A stretch of DNA of 64,000 nucleotides, taken from contig CAWJLA010000002.1 in NCBI GenBank assembly GCA_963843605.1, positions 372,001 through 436,000 on the forward strand, written 5' to 3'. This document shows positions 54,643 through 63,656 of this stretch, one piece after another. The DNA is from FEN-1297 sp963843605. GTDB lineage: Bacteria > Bacteroidota > Ignavibacteria > Ignavibacteriales > Ignavibacteriaceae. Numbering within the stretch: position 1 is the stretch's first letter; each line of letters starts with the position of its first letter. Below the pieces are notes generated by a model. That model had not been told where the DNA came from. It ran no database searches and saw only the letters and a program-made list of their open reading frames with translations. Made by a program: the position numbers and the translations under genes.

Positions 54643-54728
54643 GGCACTTCTAAAAACTTCAATATTCTCTGCGAACACTGCGTATTCTTTGCATTGAATT
54701 TTTATAAAAAATAGTTTTTAGAAGTGCC
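54643..54728. repeat. 86-bp element with perfect 16-bp inverted ends
   Basis: GGCACTTCTAAAAACT at 54643-54658 and AGTTTTTAGAAGTGCC at 54713-54728 are perfect inverted copies with 54 bp between them. The internal part has CTCTGCGAACACTGCG, a motif seen in scattered intergenic repeats of this group. It is just downstream of the decayed hsdM gene and could be a MITE or a bidirectional terminator. Confidence 0.55.
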
Positions 54729-54756
54729 TTTATATTATCAATTATTTTAGGACTTA

Positions 54757-56007
54757 TTATCGCTTCCCATTAAGGCTTTCAATTATACCCTTAAAACTTT
54801 CTAATCCGGCTTCAAGATTTTCAACTATCTCAGTTGCTAAAATATCCGGGTCGGCAGGTTGTCCATATCGCCGAGACTTTCATCCTTAAGCCAGAAGATA
54901 TCAAGATTCGTTTTGTTTCTGGCTGTTATTTCTTCATAAGCAAATTTCTTGAACCGCTCATTTTCGTTACACTTAAATCTGTTTTGGGGATTAAAGCATT
55001 TTATAAAATCCTTAAGTTCATCAAACTTCATCTGCTGGGTTTTTAATGTAAAGTGAATGTTGGTTCGCAGATCATAAATCCACACTTCTTTTGTCCATGT
55101 ATTTTTACTTGCCGGTTTTTTGTCAAAGAAAATTACATTTGCTTTAACACCCTGATCATAGAATATACCCGTAGACAGCCTTAGTATTGTATGAAGTTCA
55201 GTACTTTTTAATAATTCCTTTCTTACGGTTTCACCGGCACCGCCTTCAAATAGAACATTATCCGGAACAACTACACCAGCCTTACCATCCGGTTTTAACA
55301 TAGAGCACATATGCTGAACAAAATTTAATTGCTTGTTTTATGTTGTTGCCCGGAAATCCTGCCGTTCATAAGTCTGTATTTCCTTGCCTTAAGTACCGAC
55401 CTCATTTGTAATTGTTTGCTTCTCTTTTACCGAACGGTGGATTTGTTAAAACATAATCGAATTTTTCAGAAGGCGCTGCTAATAACCTGTCGGCTCTTCT
55501 TTAGGCGGTTCGCTGTTTAAGTCGCCGATTCCGTGAAGTTATAAATTCATCAAGCAAAGGCTGGCTGTGTAGCTACTATTTTCCAGCCCCTGAATGTTTT
55601 GAACTGGAGAAAATCTTTTTCTTTTTATCAAATTTGTAGTTATCATTATCGGAAATAAAATCGTATGCTCTAAGAAAGAAACCGCCCGTTCCGCATGCGG
55701 GATGCGCAATTGTTTTCTATGGTTCCGGTCTAATACATTCTACCATTGCTTTAATTAAAGAACGAGGAGTATAATACTGTCATGTACCGGTCTTTGTATC
55801 TTCATCATTTTTCGAAAGAAGGCCTTCATAAATATCACCTTTAACACCCGCGCCGAGCATTACCCAGTTTTCGTCATCTATCATTTGAATCTGCTTCAAA
55901 AGCTTAGCCGGGTCCTGAATTTTACTTTGAGCTTTGAAAAATATTTCACCGATCTTTCATTTTTTTTCCGAGCTCATTTAGTATATTGATGTATTGTGCT
56001 TCAAGTT
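54757..56007 (-). pseudogene. hsdM: Type I restriction-modification methylase (HsdM) pseudogene
   Basis: Minus-strand fragments of an N6-adenine methylase are spread over three frames. IFFKAQSKIQDPAKLLKQI and WVMLGAGVKGDIYEGLL come first, then HPACGTGGFFLRA (motif I), TNPPFGKREANNY (motif IV NPPF) and, in an intact 157-codon stretch (55310-54837), KPDGKAGVVVPDNVLFEGG. Internal stops and at least three frameshifts are present, the last at about 54850 after DNLP. The conserved end SFKGIIESLNGKR stops at 54757. It lacks about the first 100 residues. It cannot make a full-length methylase. Confidence 0.8.
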
Positions 56008-56248
56008 CTGCACTGCTATTAGAAATTAAAAGTTTATTTGGTTTAATCATCCGCTTTTTATGTAAACCAGCTTCCTTTATTGTACATTCATAAGTTTTAA
56101 AATACTTGTTCGAATCTTTTGTCAAATCTTTTACTTTTAAAAAAGGGATATTACCATTATAGTATTTGGTATCACCAGCTGGTCTTTGAGACCCGCCTCT
56201 AGCTACATCACAGATTTCAGAAACTTTCACCAATTCCCAGCCTTCGGC
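56008..56248 (-). pseudogene. hsdS: HsdS target-recognition fragment fused to the hsdM remnant
   Basis: The minus strand reads EGWELVKVSEICDVARGGS, then GNIPFLKVKDLTKDSNKYFK and KKRMIKPNKLLIS, the start of a type I specificity subunit TRD. It ends at about 56008, where the frame continues directly into an HsdM-like YINILNELGKK segment. Normal gene order is hsdM then hsdS, so the order here indicates a deletion or rearrangement. Confidence 0.7.
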
Positions 56249-56348
56249 TTAAACGCCATCCCAAAATTACTCGAATCCTGGGACCAATTAATTTTTCATG
56301 GCGCAATGAAGTAAAATTTTAGTGATTTATTTGCAGTCTTATTTTTTG

Positions 56349-56374
56349 GTACTTTTGTATCAAGACAAAAGTAC
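56349..56374. repeat. Palindrome GTACTTTTG ... CAAAAGTAC
   Basis: Perfect 9-bp inverted arms with an 8-nt loop lie in the 56249-56682 intergenic stretch. A second hairpin in this stretch (CCCGGTT / AACCGGG, 56479-56503) has no T run. This type of AAAGTAC palindrome is common between genes in Bacteroidota. No gene is seen in the interval. Confidence 0.5.
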
Positions 56375-56682
56375 ATATATAAATTATTTTAAAGCGCATT
56401 TTCTGGCGCCTGTCCGGACGAATTTTTGGGGTGGGGTTTCCTTTTTATTCTTCACTGACCTCAAATAAATTCCGCCTTCCCGGTTTAGTTTTACTTAACC
56501 GGGTACAAATTTATTGTGAACTTGTTAGTCTTGGTCTAAATGGAATTTATTTAATAATTCTTATGGTGTGTAAACTTATTTTATGGCTTTGCATGCTATT
56601 GCAATTTAATTTGAAGTATATATTATTGCACAGCTATTATCATAATTTTAATAGCTCTAATTATCCTAAACAATTTTCCCTT

Positions 56683-57084
56683 TTATCCTAAATAATAATC
56701 ACTTTGCAGTGTATCACCTAAGGCACCAACATTTTCATTGACGAAAAGATTTAGCTCATTTAAATCAACTGGCTTTATAAATACATTAACTGGATGAAGA
56801 TAGTAACTTTGAATTAATGAAATATTTTCCTTGCCGTCGGTAATAAAAATGTACGGTATCTTTGTTATTCCTGAAATACGAGAAATTGCTTCGATTCCGT
56901 CGATCTCGCCTTTTAATGTAATATCTGAAATTATTAGTGACGGGTATTGTTTTAAAGCAACTTCAATCATTTCATCCCCTGTGGATATTAGGTCAAATAC
57001 ATAAAAACCCTTTTCTTCCAGAAATATTTTTATTATTAATGCTGACGATAAATCGTGGCTGCACACCAATATTTTATTTTCCAT
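56683..57084 (-). CDS. Single-domain response regulator (receiver domain)
   Basis: A protein of 133 aa from ATG 57084, where GGGAGGAG sits correctly upstream; the ATG at 57099 lies before that site. The receiver fold has a phospho-acceptor Asp in PSLIISDITLKGEIDG, a switch residue in YIFITDGKEN (T) and K in VFIKPVDLNEL. There is no output domain, so it acts through protein contacts. No histidine kinase is nearby. It is flanked by decayed DNA. Confidence 0.88.
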   Translation of the reverse strand: MENKILVCSHDLSSALIIKIFLEEKGFYVFDLISTGDEMIEVALKQYPSLIISDITLKGEIDGIEAISRISGITKIPYIFITDGKENISLIQSYYLHPVNVFIKPVDLNELNLFVNENVGALGDTLQSDYYLG

Positions 57085-57323
57085 GGCATCTCCTCCCATT
57101 CATTAAACTTAAAAGATTATATAATATTAAACTTGTAATTACAAGGCCATTCTTTTCCAAAAGCTTGCTATTTGGCATTATCTTCGGGCGGATGTAGCCT
57201 TATCTGTAAGTCTTAGGATGAAAAGCCATCTCAAAATTCCCTGGGTTTTAGTAATATGATATATTTTTGTTTTTATTTAATTAATTATATTTTTCTTGGT
57301 TCGGATAGATGGTTCTCCCCAGC

Positions 57324-57375
57324 CTTTTATTGAAAGGACTAAGCCCACTTACCTCCCCGGTAGATGGGCTTTTTG
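57324..57375 (+). ncRNA. Two tandem hairpins ending in a T run, candidate small RNA 3' end
   Basis: CCTTT / AAAGG (57324-57338) is followed by AAGCCCA (57342-57348) pairing with TGGGCTT (57366-57372) around an inner TTACC / GGTAG pairing, then TTTTT. No plus-strand gene lies upstream that it could terminate; the nearest gene is on the minus strand. It may be the end of an unannotated small RNA starting near 57240, or the relic of a lost gene. Confidence 0.35.
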
Positions 57376-57437
57376 TTTATCAAATTATAAATATTTCTTA
57401 TTCAAACTTTAAGATTTAATTCACTACTAAAATTATG

Positions 57438-57478
57438 GTATAAGAATCCTAGTAATCAACAAACTAGGAGCCTTATAC
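57438..57478. repeat. Stem-loop with two perfect arms
   Basis: GTATAAG (57438-57444) pairs with CTTATAC (57472-57478), and inside it CCTAGT (57448-57453) pairs with ACTAGG (57463-57468), with a symmetric 3-nt internal loop. No T run follows. It may be a recombination site or a transposon end. The rest of 57100-58129 is AT-rich apart from the decayed ORF below. Confidence 0.45.
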
Positions 57479-57485
57479 AATGCAA

Positions 57486-57760
57486 TCAACTTAATTCACG
57501 CCGGGCTGCGATCCGAAGCTTGTCTGCAGACTCAACGGACAATTCGTCCAGGCGCATCATTTCTTCTCACGAAGTGATCCCTTTGGGAAAATCAAACAGT
57601 TCAATGTGGCTGGACGGCTGCGAAAGCACCGCCGAGATATGTCCCGGTTACAGCTACTCCCCTTTCGATCTTACTTCCGAGATCTATCAAATCCTTGAAT
57701 ACGGCCATGGCAAAGCGCCGGAGCTTGAGTTTTATACCGGTTATTTTGTTTAGGGATACT
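57486..57760 (-). pseudogene. Unidentified decayed ORF in a G/C-richer patch
   Basis: In the minus direction one frame gives LRRFAMAVFKDLIDLGSKIE and another gives GHISAVLSQPSSHIELFDFP, KGITS-stop-EE, and MMRLDELSVESADKLRIAAR before the end at 57486. The residues look like a real protein with a frameshift and a TGA, but I do not recognise the family. A plus-strand ORF over the same region is less protein-like. Base composition is visibly higher in G+C than around it. Confidence 0.35.
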
Positions 57761-58129
57761 TAACTTTATAATTTTATGCTTGAAACAAGCCTTTATTTTA
57801 TATAGCTTAATAAACGATTTGCTAGGTTTCGGATACCGTTAGCCACACTCAGTCACACTTATGATTTTTCTTCTATGGGGTCCAATAATTTCTGTTGTTT
57901 AAAACGACAAGCCTCTCATTTTTTGAGAGAATTCCTTCCTATTACTGCTATCAAAAATGGAGAGCATGAATTATAATGTAATTGCCTTAATTATTATGGG
58001 ACTTACTAAACGCAAGTTGTTTAAACGATTTTGTTAGTCTCTGTAAAAATATATGAGCACATCAATTATATTACAAAATATATCTGTTCTGATTTTATAC
58101 TTGTCATTCATAGATTAACGGGGAAACTA

Positions 58130-60490
58130 ATGAAATCAAAAACTTTACTCGTTTTTTTAATATTATTATTAAGTCCTGCTTATGCACAACAAATAGAATT
58201 GCTCACTAACCCGGATTTTGATAATGGAACAAACAATTGGTGGTACATGGGAGCTAATGTTACCGGAAACAATGGCGAATTAATTTTTGAAATTACAAAT
58301 CCCGGTGTCAATGAATGGGATATACAATTGGGACAAAACGGATTTACACTTAAGCATGGATATAAATATATTTTAAGCTGGCGAGCAAAAAGGGAATCGG
58401 GTGCATTGAATTTCCGTGTTCAATTGGACCATGATCCTTATACTTATTTGTTTGGTGAACAGACAAATGAAGACGGCAGTTGGAAGGAAGCGACCATAGT
58501 GTACGAAAACAACGGACCGGATATTCCGGGTATAGGAGTGAGCGTTCAAATGGGCGGAAATAATTCTAAAGCAACTTTCGATTATATTTCTCTAAAAGAA
58601 GAATCCATAACTGTAAATGATACTTCGGTAATAAATACGAACCCGGGATCCGGACCTGTTTCGTACTACGGAAAAATGCAGGCAAAAGGAAACAGAATTT
58701 ATGGATCGAGAACTAACGCTCCGATGCAGGTAAAAGGTACAAGCTTTTATTGGAGTTTATGGGGTGGTGAGCAGTTCTGGACTAAAGGTGCTGTGAATGC
58801 TTTGGTGGATGACTGGAAAGCTGAATTAATCCGGGTGCCGATGGCGGTTGAGCTTAATGATAATTGGACTCCTATAAGCTATGGTTATCTCGACCCAATA
58901 GGACGCGATCGTCAAATAAAACTAGTAGAAACGCTTGTTGATGCTGCCATAGCCCGTGACATTTATGTGTTGATTGATTATCATTCACACGATGCGGATA
59001 CTCATACTCAAAATGCGAAAGAATTTTTTGGTTACATGGCAAATAAATACGGAAAGTACGATAACGTTATTTTTGAGATTTATAATGAACCTATTACTCC
59101 TGACTGGCCGACAATAAAAACTTATGCAGAAGCTGTAATCGACACAATTAGATATTACTCAGACAATCTAGTAGTCGTCGGAACAGAGGGATATTCACAA
59201 AGAGTTGATAATGCCTCTTTGTCTCCGATTAACGATAATAATGTTGCTTATGTTTTTCATTTTTATGCAAACCATACAGAGACCGAACAGTTATACGTTT
59301 CAAACGCATTGAACAACAACGTTGCGCTTTTTGCTACCGAATGGGGAAATATCTATGTATGGGGTGACAAAACAAACAGAACAGATGCAGACGCTTTTGC
59401 AGTATCCGATGTATGGCATGATATGGTAGATGCCAACATGATTTCATCGGCAAACTGGTGTGTTAAGTCAACAAATATGAACAGTACAAACCCTAATGAA
59501 GCGTGTTTGTTTAATGAACAATTCGGTGCAATATCTCGTACGGGAGATGGATGGAGAGACACAACAATTATGACTCCCTCAGGTAAATACGTATATAAGT
59601 GGCTTCAAAAACAAGCTCAATCTGTAAAGTGGCGTGAAACGGTGCAGGTTCCCAATTCTCCGATATTATTGTCGCCTGTTAGCAATATGATAAAGTCCAA
59701 TATTAATGCAACTTTTGTATGGAGCAAAATTAGAAACGCCGCCAAATATAATTTTCAACTCTCAAGTAACAGCCAGTTTAGTACAATTATTCAAAGTGAT
59801 TCAACATTAACGGACACTACCCTTTCTGCAAAAGGATTATTTGAAGGACAAAAATATTATTGGCGCATTCAAACTATGAACATAGCCGGTACTTCGCCAT
59901 GGAGCGAAACACGAAACTTTACAACAATAATATCAACTCCATCAAACTTAAAAGTGGAAATGACTGCTCAAAAGGAATTAAAACTGCAATGGAGTGATAA
60001 TTCTGCAAATGAAGATGGTTACTTAATCGAAAGGAAAAAAAGTACGAATCAAAATTATTCGATATTGGATAGTGTAAAGAACGGAACACCCGTATATTAC
60101 GATAAAACTATTGAGCAAGGTCAGACATATAATTACAGGGTTGCTGCATTTACGATTTACGCAAAATCGGATTATAGCAATGAAGCAACTATTATTGTAA
60201 CTGGTGTTAAGAATGATAAATTGCCAACGGAATTCTCGCTAAGCCAAAATTTTCCTAATCCGTTTAACCCGGCTACAAAAATAAAATTTGCTTTACCCCA
60301 ATCTTCACAGACAAAATTGACTATCTATGATGTTTTAGGCAGAGCAGTACAGACATTAATTAATCAAGAGTTGAAAGCCGGTTATCACGAAATTAATTTT
60401 AATGCAAACGATATGGCCGGAGGTATTTATTTTTACAGAATAAAAGCCGGAAATTTTACTGAGACGAAGAAACTAATTCTTTTAAAATAA
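58130..60490 (+). CDS. Secreted GH5 endoglucanase-like glycosidase with CBM, Fn3 and T9SS tail
   Basis: A protein of 786 aa from ATG 58130; an in-frame extension to 58031 precedes the signal peptide and is not needed. The signal peptide is 1-20 (ending AYAQ). A carbohydrate-binding beta-sandwich (about 21-170) is followed by a GH5 catalytic domain (about 185-500) with acid/base E320 in IYNEP and nucleophile E404 in FATEWG. Two Fn3-like domains (about 525-720) and a T9SS type A sorting domain (NFPNPFNPATKIKFALP ... GGIYFYRIKAGNF) close it. It should hydrolyse beta-1,4-glucans or mannans outside the cell. Confidence 0.92.
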   Translation: MKSKTLLVFLILLLSPAYAQQIELLTNPDFDNGTNNWWYMGANVTGNNGELIFEITNPGVNEWDIQLGQNGFTLKHGYKYILSWRAKRESGALNFRVQLDHDPYTYLFGEQTNEDGSWKEATIVYENNGPDIPGIGVSVQMGGNNSKATFDYISLKEESITVNDTSVINTNPGSGPVSYYGKMQAKGNRIYGSRTNAPMQVKGTSFYWSLWGGEQFWTKGAVNALVDDWKAELIRVPMAVELNDNWTPISYGYLDPIGRDRQIKLVETLVDAAIARDIYVLIDYHSHDADTHTQNAKEFFGYMANKYGKYDNVIFEIYNEPITPDWPTIKTYAEAVIDTIRYYSDNLVVVGTEGYSQRVDNASLSPINDNNVAYVFHFYANHTETEQLYVSNALNNNVALFATEWGNIYVWGDKTNRTDADAFAVSDVWHDMVDANMISSANWCVKSTNMNSTNPNEACLFNEQFGAISRTGDGWRDTTIMTPSGKYVYKWLQKQAQSVKWRETVQVPNSPILLSPVSNMIKSNINATFVWSKIRNAAKYNFQLSSNSQFSTIIQSDSTLTDTTLSAKGLFEGQKYYWRIQTMNIAGTSPWSETRNFTTIISTPSNLKVEMTAQKELKLQWSDNSANEDGYLIERKKSTNQNYSILDSVKNGTPVYYDKTIEQGQTYNYRVAAFTIYAKSDYSNEATIIVTGVKNDKLPTEFSLSQNFPNPFNPATKIKFALPQSSQTKLTIYDVLGRAVQTLINQELKAGYHEINFNANDMAGGIYFYRIKAGNFTETKKLILLK

Positions 60491-60492
60491 TG

Positions 60493-60530
60493 TATAACCA
60501 TGCCAATAAATCGGACGCCGCATTCGCGAC
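60493..60530. repeat. Possible attC-like spacer after the GH5 gene
   Basis: TATAACC at 60493-60499, just after the stop codon, is followed by ATCGGACGCCGC and CGCGACGCTGAT, which can partly pair. No closing GTT core is seen before the next gene at 60560, so the site is weak or degraded compared with those at 61390 and 62628. Confidence 0.3.
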
Positions 60531-60559
60531 GCTGATTGAAAATATGAGAGGATGAAATA

Positions 60560-61012
60560 ATGGAATTATTTGGAAGTGCTAAAAATCTAATGGATGTTAA
60601 ATCGATATTTCTGAATACAAATAATATTCATTTATATAAGGGTAAAAATTGGTCTTTGTACAAGATAATCGAACACTGTACTCAAACAATTGAATATTCA
60701 ATGATTGGGTATCCGAAACAAAAAAATATTATAATTCAGTATACGGTAGGTAAAATGGCTATCTCTCATTTCTTAAAAAAAGATAAAATGAGTCACGATC
60801 TTAAAGCACCGGTTCCGGGAGCACCAAGTATTCAGGAAGACGGCAATGTTTCTAAAGCGATTGAGCATCTTAACCATACAATTGATTCCTTCAATGCTTT
60901 TGATCAAAAGTTGAAGCCGCATTTGCTATTTGGAAAATTAACGAAAAATCAATATGACAAATATTTTATTTTACATATAAAAGACCATTTCAGTGAGCTT
61001 GAAGTAAGATAA
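60560..61012 (+). CDS. DUF1569 family protein (DinB-like)
   Basis: This 150-aa protein has the DUF1569 pattern: NWSLYKIIEHCTQTIEYSM near the start with its His, GAPSIQEDGNVSKAIEHLNHTI in the middle, and LTKNQYDKYFILHIKDHFSE at the end with a His pair. This is a helical bundle related to DinB metalloproteins, with unknown activity. GAGAGGATGAAA precedes the ATG. It is co-oriented with the following genes and carries its own ribosome site, as in gene cassettes. Confidence 0.85.
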   Translation: MELFGSAKNLMDVKSIFLNTNNIHLYKGKNWSLYKIIEHCTQTIEYSMIGYPKQKNIIIQYTVGKMAISHFLKKDKMSHDLKAPVPGAPSIQEDGNVSKAIEHLNHTIDSFNAFDQKLKPHLLFGKLTKNQYDKYFILHIKDHFSELEVR

Positions 61013-61041
61013 TTTATTTAGTCAATAACGGGAGGATTTTT

Positions 61042-61395
61042 ATGGGAATTATTAGTATTATTTCGTTGATTTTAATTGCTGTGATACATTATTACATTTT
61101 TATTGTAGAAGCATTTTTTTGGAACAAGCCTCTGGGATTAAAATCATTCAATTTAGAAAAAGTATTCGCTGATAAAACAAAAGTTATTGCTATTAATCAA
61201 GGTGTATATAATGCGTTTTTAGCATGCGGATTAATTTTTTCAATTGTATATGTTCAAAAAAATACAGCAGTATTCTTTTCCATATGTGTATTAATTGCAG
61301 GTATTGTTGGTGGAATAACCGCAAATAAAAAAATTCTATTTATTCAAACAATGCCGGCTGCTATTGCATTAATACTAATAATATTAGGAGTTTAA
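61042..61395 (+). CDS. DUF1304 family membrane protein
   Basis: This 117-aa inner-membrane protein has four hydrophobic helices and the DUF1304 opening LILIAVIHYYIFIVEAFFWNK with INQGVYNAFLACG in the middle. GGGAGGAT lies before the ATG. The function of the family is unknown. It is 29 bp after the DUF1569 gene. Its TAA stop overlaps the GTTTAAC core of an attC-like site. Confidence 0.88.
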   Translation: MGIISIISLILIAVIHYYIFIVEAFFWNKPLGLKSFNLEKVFADKTKVIAINQGVYNAFLACGLIFSIVYVQKNTAVFFSICVLIAGIVGGITANKKILFIQTMPAAIALILIILGV

Positions 61396-61436
61396 CCTAA
61401 TCAAGCGTTTCAACCGACCGCAACATCGCGTTAGAC
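61390..61436. repeat. attC-like recombination site
   Basis: GTTTAAC at 61390-61396 (RYYYAAC consensus) and GTTAGAC at 61430-61436 (GTTRRRY consensus) are 47 bp end to end and pair over all 7 positions with one G-T. The internal sequence has TCAAGCGTT and ATCGC blocks of the L-box type. GCGTTAGAC is the typical end of integron attC sites. It starts inside the stop codon of the DUF1304 gene. Confidence 0.55.
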
Positions 61437-61703
61437 AATTTCAAATATCTTCGGCTGAAGTGCTCGGTTTCGGCAAAGCTGTTCAAAGTTACCGGATATA
61501 GCAATTACTTTTCAAGATTTCGGAAGATCAATTCTAATGTGGGTTTTTGTTTTGGGCGGCCGCGTAGCGGTAAACCGGGTTAAAAGCGTCGCGTTTTAAG
61601 CTTTATATCATAGTATGTATAATCAAAATACAATAGATTCATTAGTGGCTATTCAAATATAAATCAAATATTTTTATGTTAGACATTAAAAAAGGACCAT
61701 ATT
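61437..61703. other. Spacer with a second GTTAGAC core before the next gene
   Basis: This contains no ORF. TTAAAAGCG ... CGCGTTTTAA (about 61585-61606) is a near-palindrome. GTTAGAC occurs again at 61678-61684, 19 bp before the PEP-mutase-like gene, as expected for the junction of a gene cassette. It may be an empty or degraded cassette. Confidence 0.4.
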
Positions 61704-62573
61704 ATGGTTTCGAACAATCAAAAAGAAAAAGCCGAACTGTTCTTGAAATATCATCAAGACAAAAAAATTCTGGTTCTGTTAAACTCGTGGGACATCGGAA
61801 GTTCTAAATTAATAGAAGCAAGCGGCTATAAAGCAATCGCAACAACAAGTATGGGCATAGCTGCTTCTTTAGGGTATCCTGACTGCCAGGTAATACAATT
61901 ATCAGAAATGATTGAAGCTATAACCGGAATCGTAAATGGAGTACAAGTTCCAGTAACTGTGGATATAGAAGCCGGATATGGGAATAATTTGAATGAAATA
62001 ATTGACTCGGTTAAAAAGATAATTGCAACCGGAATTGTTGGAATAAACATTGAAGATAGTATTGAATTAAATCCAATATTAATTGACGAGATGGAATTTT
62101 GTGAAAGAATATCAGCCATTCGTGCATTATCAGATTCACTAGGCTTTCATTTAGTCGTTAATGCAAGGACTGATTCATTTTATACTTCGTTAAGTTCGCC
62201 GCGAGAAAAATTATCTGAATCAATTAAGCGCGGCAATAAATACCGGGAAGCTGGCGCCGACTGCATATTTGTACAGCCTGTATGGGAAAAAGAAACAATT
62301 TCAACATTGGTAAAGGAAATTAATGCCCCAATTAATATCCTTGCAAACCCTACAATTGGGGTAGGAATGCCACTATCCGTAAGCGAACTGCAGGATTTAG
62401 GTGTTGCCCGTTTAAGCCTGGGATCAGGTTTGATGAAAGCTACTTTAGCTTTAATGAAAAAAGTTGCTGACGAACTATCTGAAAAAGGGACTTACAATAT
62501 TTTATTAGATACTTTAACTCCTCTTCCAGACGCCGCAATGGCCTATAAAATGGCAATAGGGTTGAACAAATGA
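61704..62573 (+). CDS. Isocitrate lyase / phosphoenolpyruvate mutase superfamily protein
   Basis: This 289-aa TIM-barrel protein has LVLLNSWDIGSSKLIEASGYKAIATTSMG at the start, a metal/substrate motif PVTVDIEAGYGNN and IVGINIEDS (Glu-Asp), and VNARTDSFYT (Arg), all typical of the PEP-mutase/ICL family. Members include PEP mutase, methylisocitrate lyase and oxaloacetate hydrolase; the exact reaction is unknown here. AAAAAAGGACC precedes the ATG. It lies between two attC-like sites, suggesting a mobile cassette gene. Confidence 0.92.
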   Translation: MVSNNQKEKAELFLKYHQDKKILVLLNSWDIGSSKLIEASGYKAIATTSMGIAASLGYPDCQVIQLSEMIEAITGIVNGVQVPVTVDIEAGYGNNLNEIIDSVKKIIATGIVGINIEDSIELNPILIDEMEFCERISAIRALSDSLGFHLVVNARTDSFYTSLSSPREKLSESIKRGNKYREAGADCIFVQPVWEKETISTLVKEINAPINILANPTIGVGMPLSVSELQDLGVARLSLGSGLMKATLALMKKVADELSEKGTYNILLDTLTPLPDAAMAYKMAIGLNK

Positions 62574-62627
62574 ACATTTCAAAACTAAGATGACGGGAGA
62601 TGTTAAAAATAGAACAAATTTAAAAGC

Positions 62628-62666
62628 GCTTATAACCACGCGATTAAACCCGGCCTCGTTATAAGC
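62628..62666. repeat. attC-like palindromic site after the PEP-mutase-like gene
   Basis: GCTTATAAC at 62628-62636 and GTTATAAGC at 62658-62666 are perfect 9-bp inverted arms with AAC/GTT at their inner ends, enclosing a 21-nt internal part. It lies 55 bp after the gene's stop. The outer bases do not match the RYYYAAC/GTTRRRY consensus exactly. CTAACGTTAG at 62761-62770 is another small palindrome before the next gene. Confidence 0.45.
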
Positions 62667-62798
62667 TCATTTTAGTTTCAAACAATGCAATTGATAAAAT
62701 ATGGAATCCGGTTGATGTATAATTTTAGTAAATCAAAGTTTTTTATAAATCAATAATACACTAACGTTAGGATTTATTAAAATCATTTGGAAATCTAC

Positions 62799-63020
62799 AT
62801 GTTAAAAGCATTCACATCGTTAATGGAAGAAAATACAGAAGAAAAGAAAGAGTATCGCTGGCATGTAGCTATAAGTCTTTTTATACTATTCGTTTCCTGT
62901 TCATTGGCAAACATCCCGGAACATTTGGATATTTTTTTGAAACCTGGATTGGCAGTCGCTATTGCAGCACATATCGCTTTTGATATTACCTTTCACGTCA
63001 TTGGTTCTCCGTTCAGGTAG
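62799..63020 (+). CDS. Small membrane protein of unknown function
   Basis: A protein of 73 aa from ATG 62799; a TTG four codons upstream is also in frame. An acidic N-terminus (MEENTEEKKEYRWHV) precedes two hydrophobic helices (AISLFILFVSCSLANIP and AVAIAAHIAFDITFHVIG). I do not recognise the family. It lies in the cassette-like region between spacer palindromes. A GTTATGTGCAACC junction motif occurs at 63153-63165, after this gene. Confidence 0.5.
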   Translation: MLKAFTSLMEENTEEKKEYRWHVAISLFILFVSCSLANIPEHLDIFLKPGLAVAIAAHIAFDITFHVIGSPFR

Positions 63021-63202
63021 GGATAAAATTAATGCTGCTCGTATGCCTTGAAGTGTCTATCGTCCGGTTGGTACTTCCAAGTGAGAACTTGGAAAAATAT
63101 AATCCGTCAAATTTGTCATTTGGGGAGAAGAAAAGCAGACATACACGTAATCGTTATGTGCAACCGCAAAAAAAGAATGTCATAAACAGTAATTAGAAAG
63201 TT

Positions 63203-63656
63203 ATGAAAACAAAAACAGCATGAAATATCCTTATGATTTTATTGGCATTTCTCGGATTGAGTGCAATCGGAGGCGGCGGTGCTTTAATTATTTCGCCATC
63301 GGGAAAATTATTAGGAGGTTTACCTTTATCAATTTTAGAACATTTCCCTTTTACTAATTTTCTTGTTCCGGGTATCATTTTATTTCTCATTTTAGGGCTT
63401 ATTCCATGTCTTTTAGTATTTGCTTTGCTAAAGAAGCCTGCAAAATAAATATGCCGAGTATTTTAATTTTTTCAAGGATATGTATTGGGCATGGTCGTTC
63501 AGTATTTATGTAGCCTTTGCTCTAATTATTTGGATTCAAGTAGAAACAATTTATGTGCAAGGCGTATGCTGGCTGCAAACCTTTTACATGCTATATGCAA
63601 TACCAATAATTTTTGTCGCCTTGCTTAAGCAAGTCAGAACAATTTACAAAAAATGA
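63203..63656 (+). pseudogene. Membrane protein gene with a TGA at codon 7 and a frameshift
   Basis: The frame starts MKTKTA at 63203, meets TGA at 63221, then continues NILMILLAFLGLSAIGGGGA to KPAK-stop near 63446. One base shift in the AAAA run at about 63443-63446 restores NKYAEYFNFFKDMYWAWSFS and LLKQVRTIYKK, ending at 63656. Corrected, it would be a protein of about 150 aa with four or five transmembrane helices. The family is not identified. Both lesions suggest inactivation unless the assembly is wrong. Confidence 0.55.

Noticed and set aside
56479..56503. CCCGGTT / AACCGGG hairpin
   Set aside because: No T run on either strand and no gene it would terminate; mentioned only as part of the intergenic stretch.
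57520..57753. 77-codon plus-strand ORF
   Set aside because: The opposite strand gives a more protein-like reading with a proper C-terminus, so the plus ORF is probably antisense to a decayed gene.
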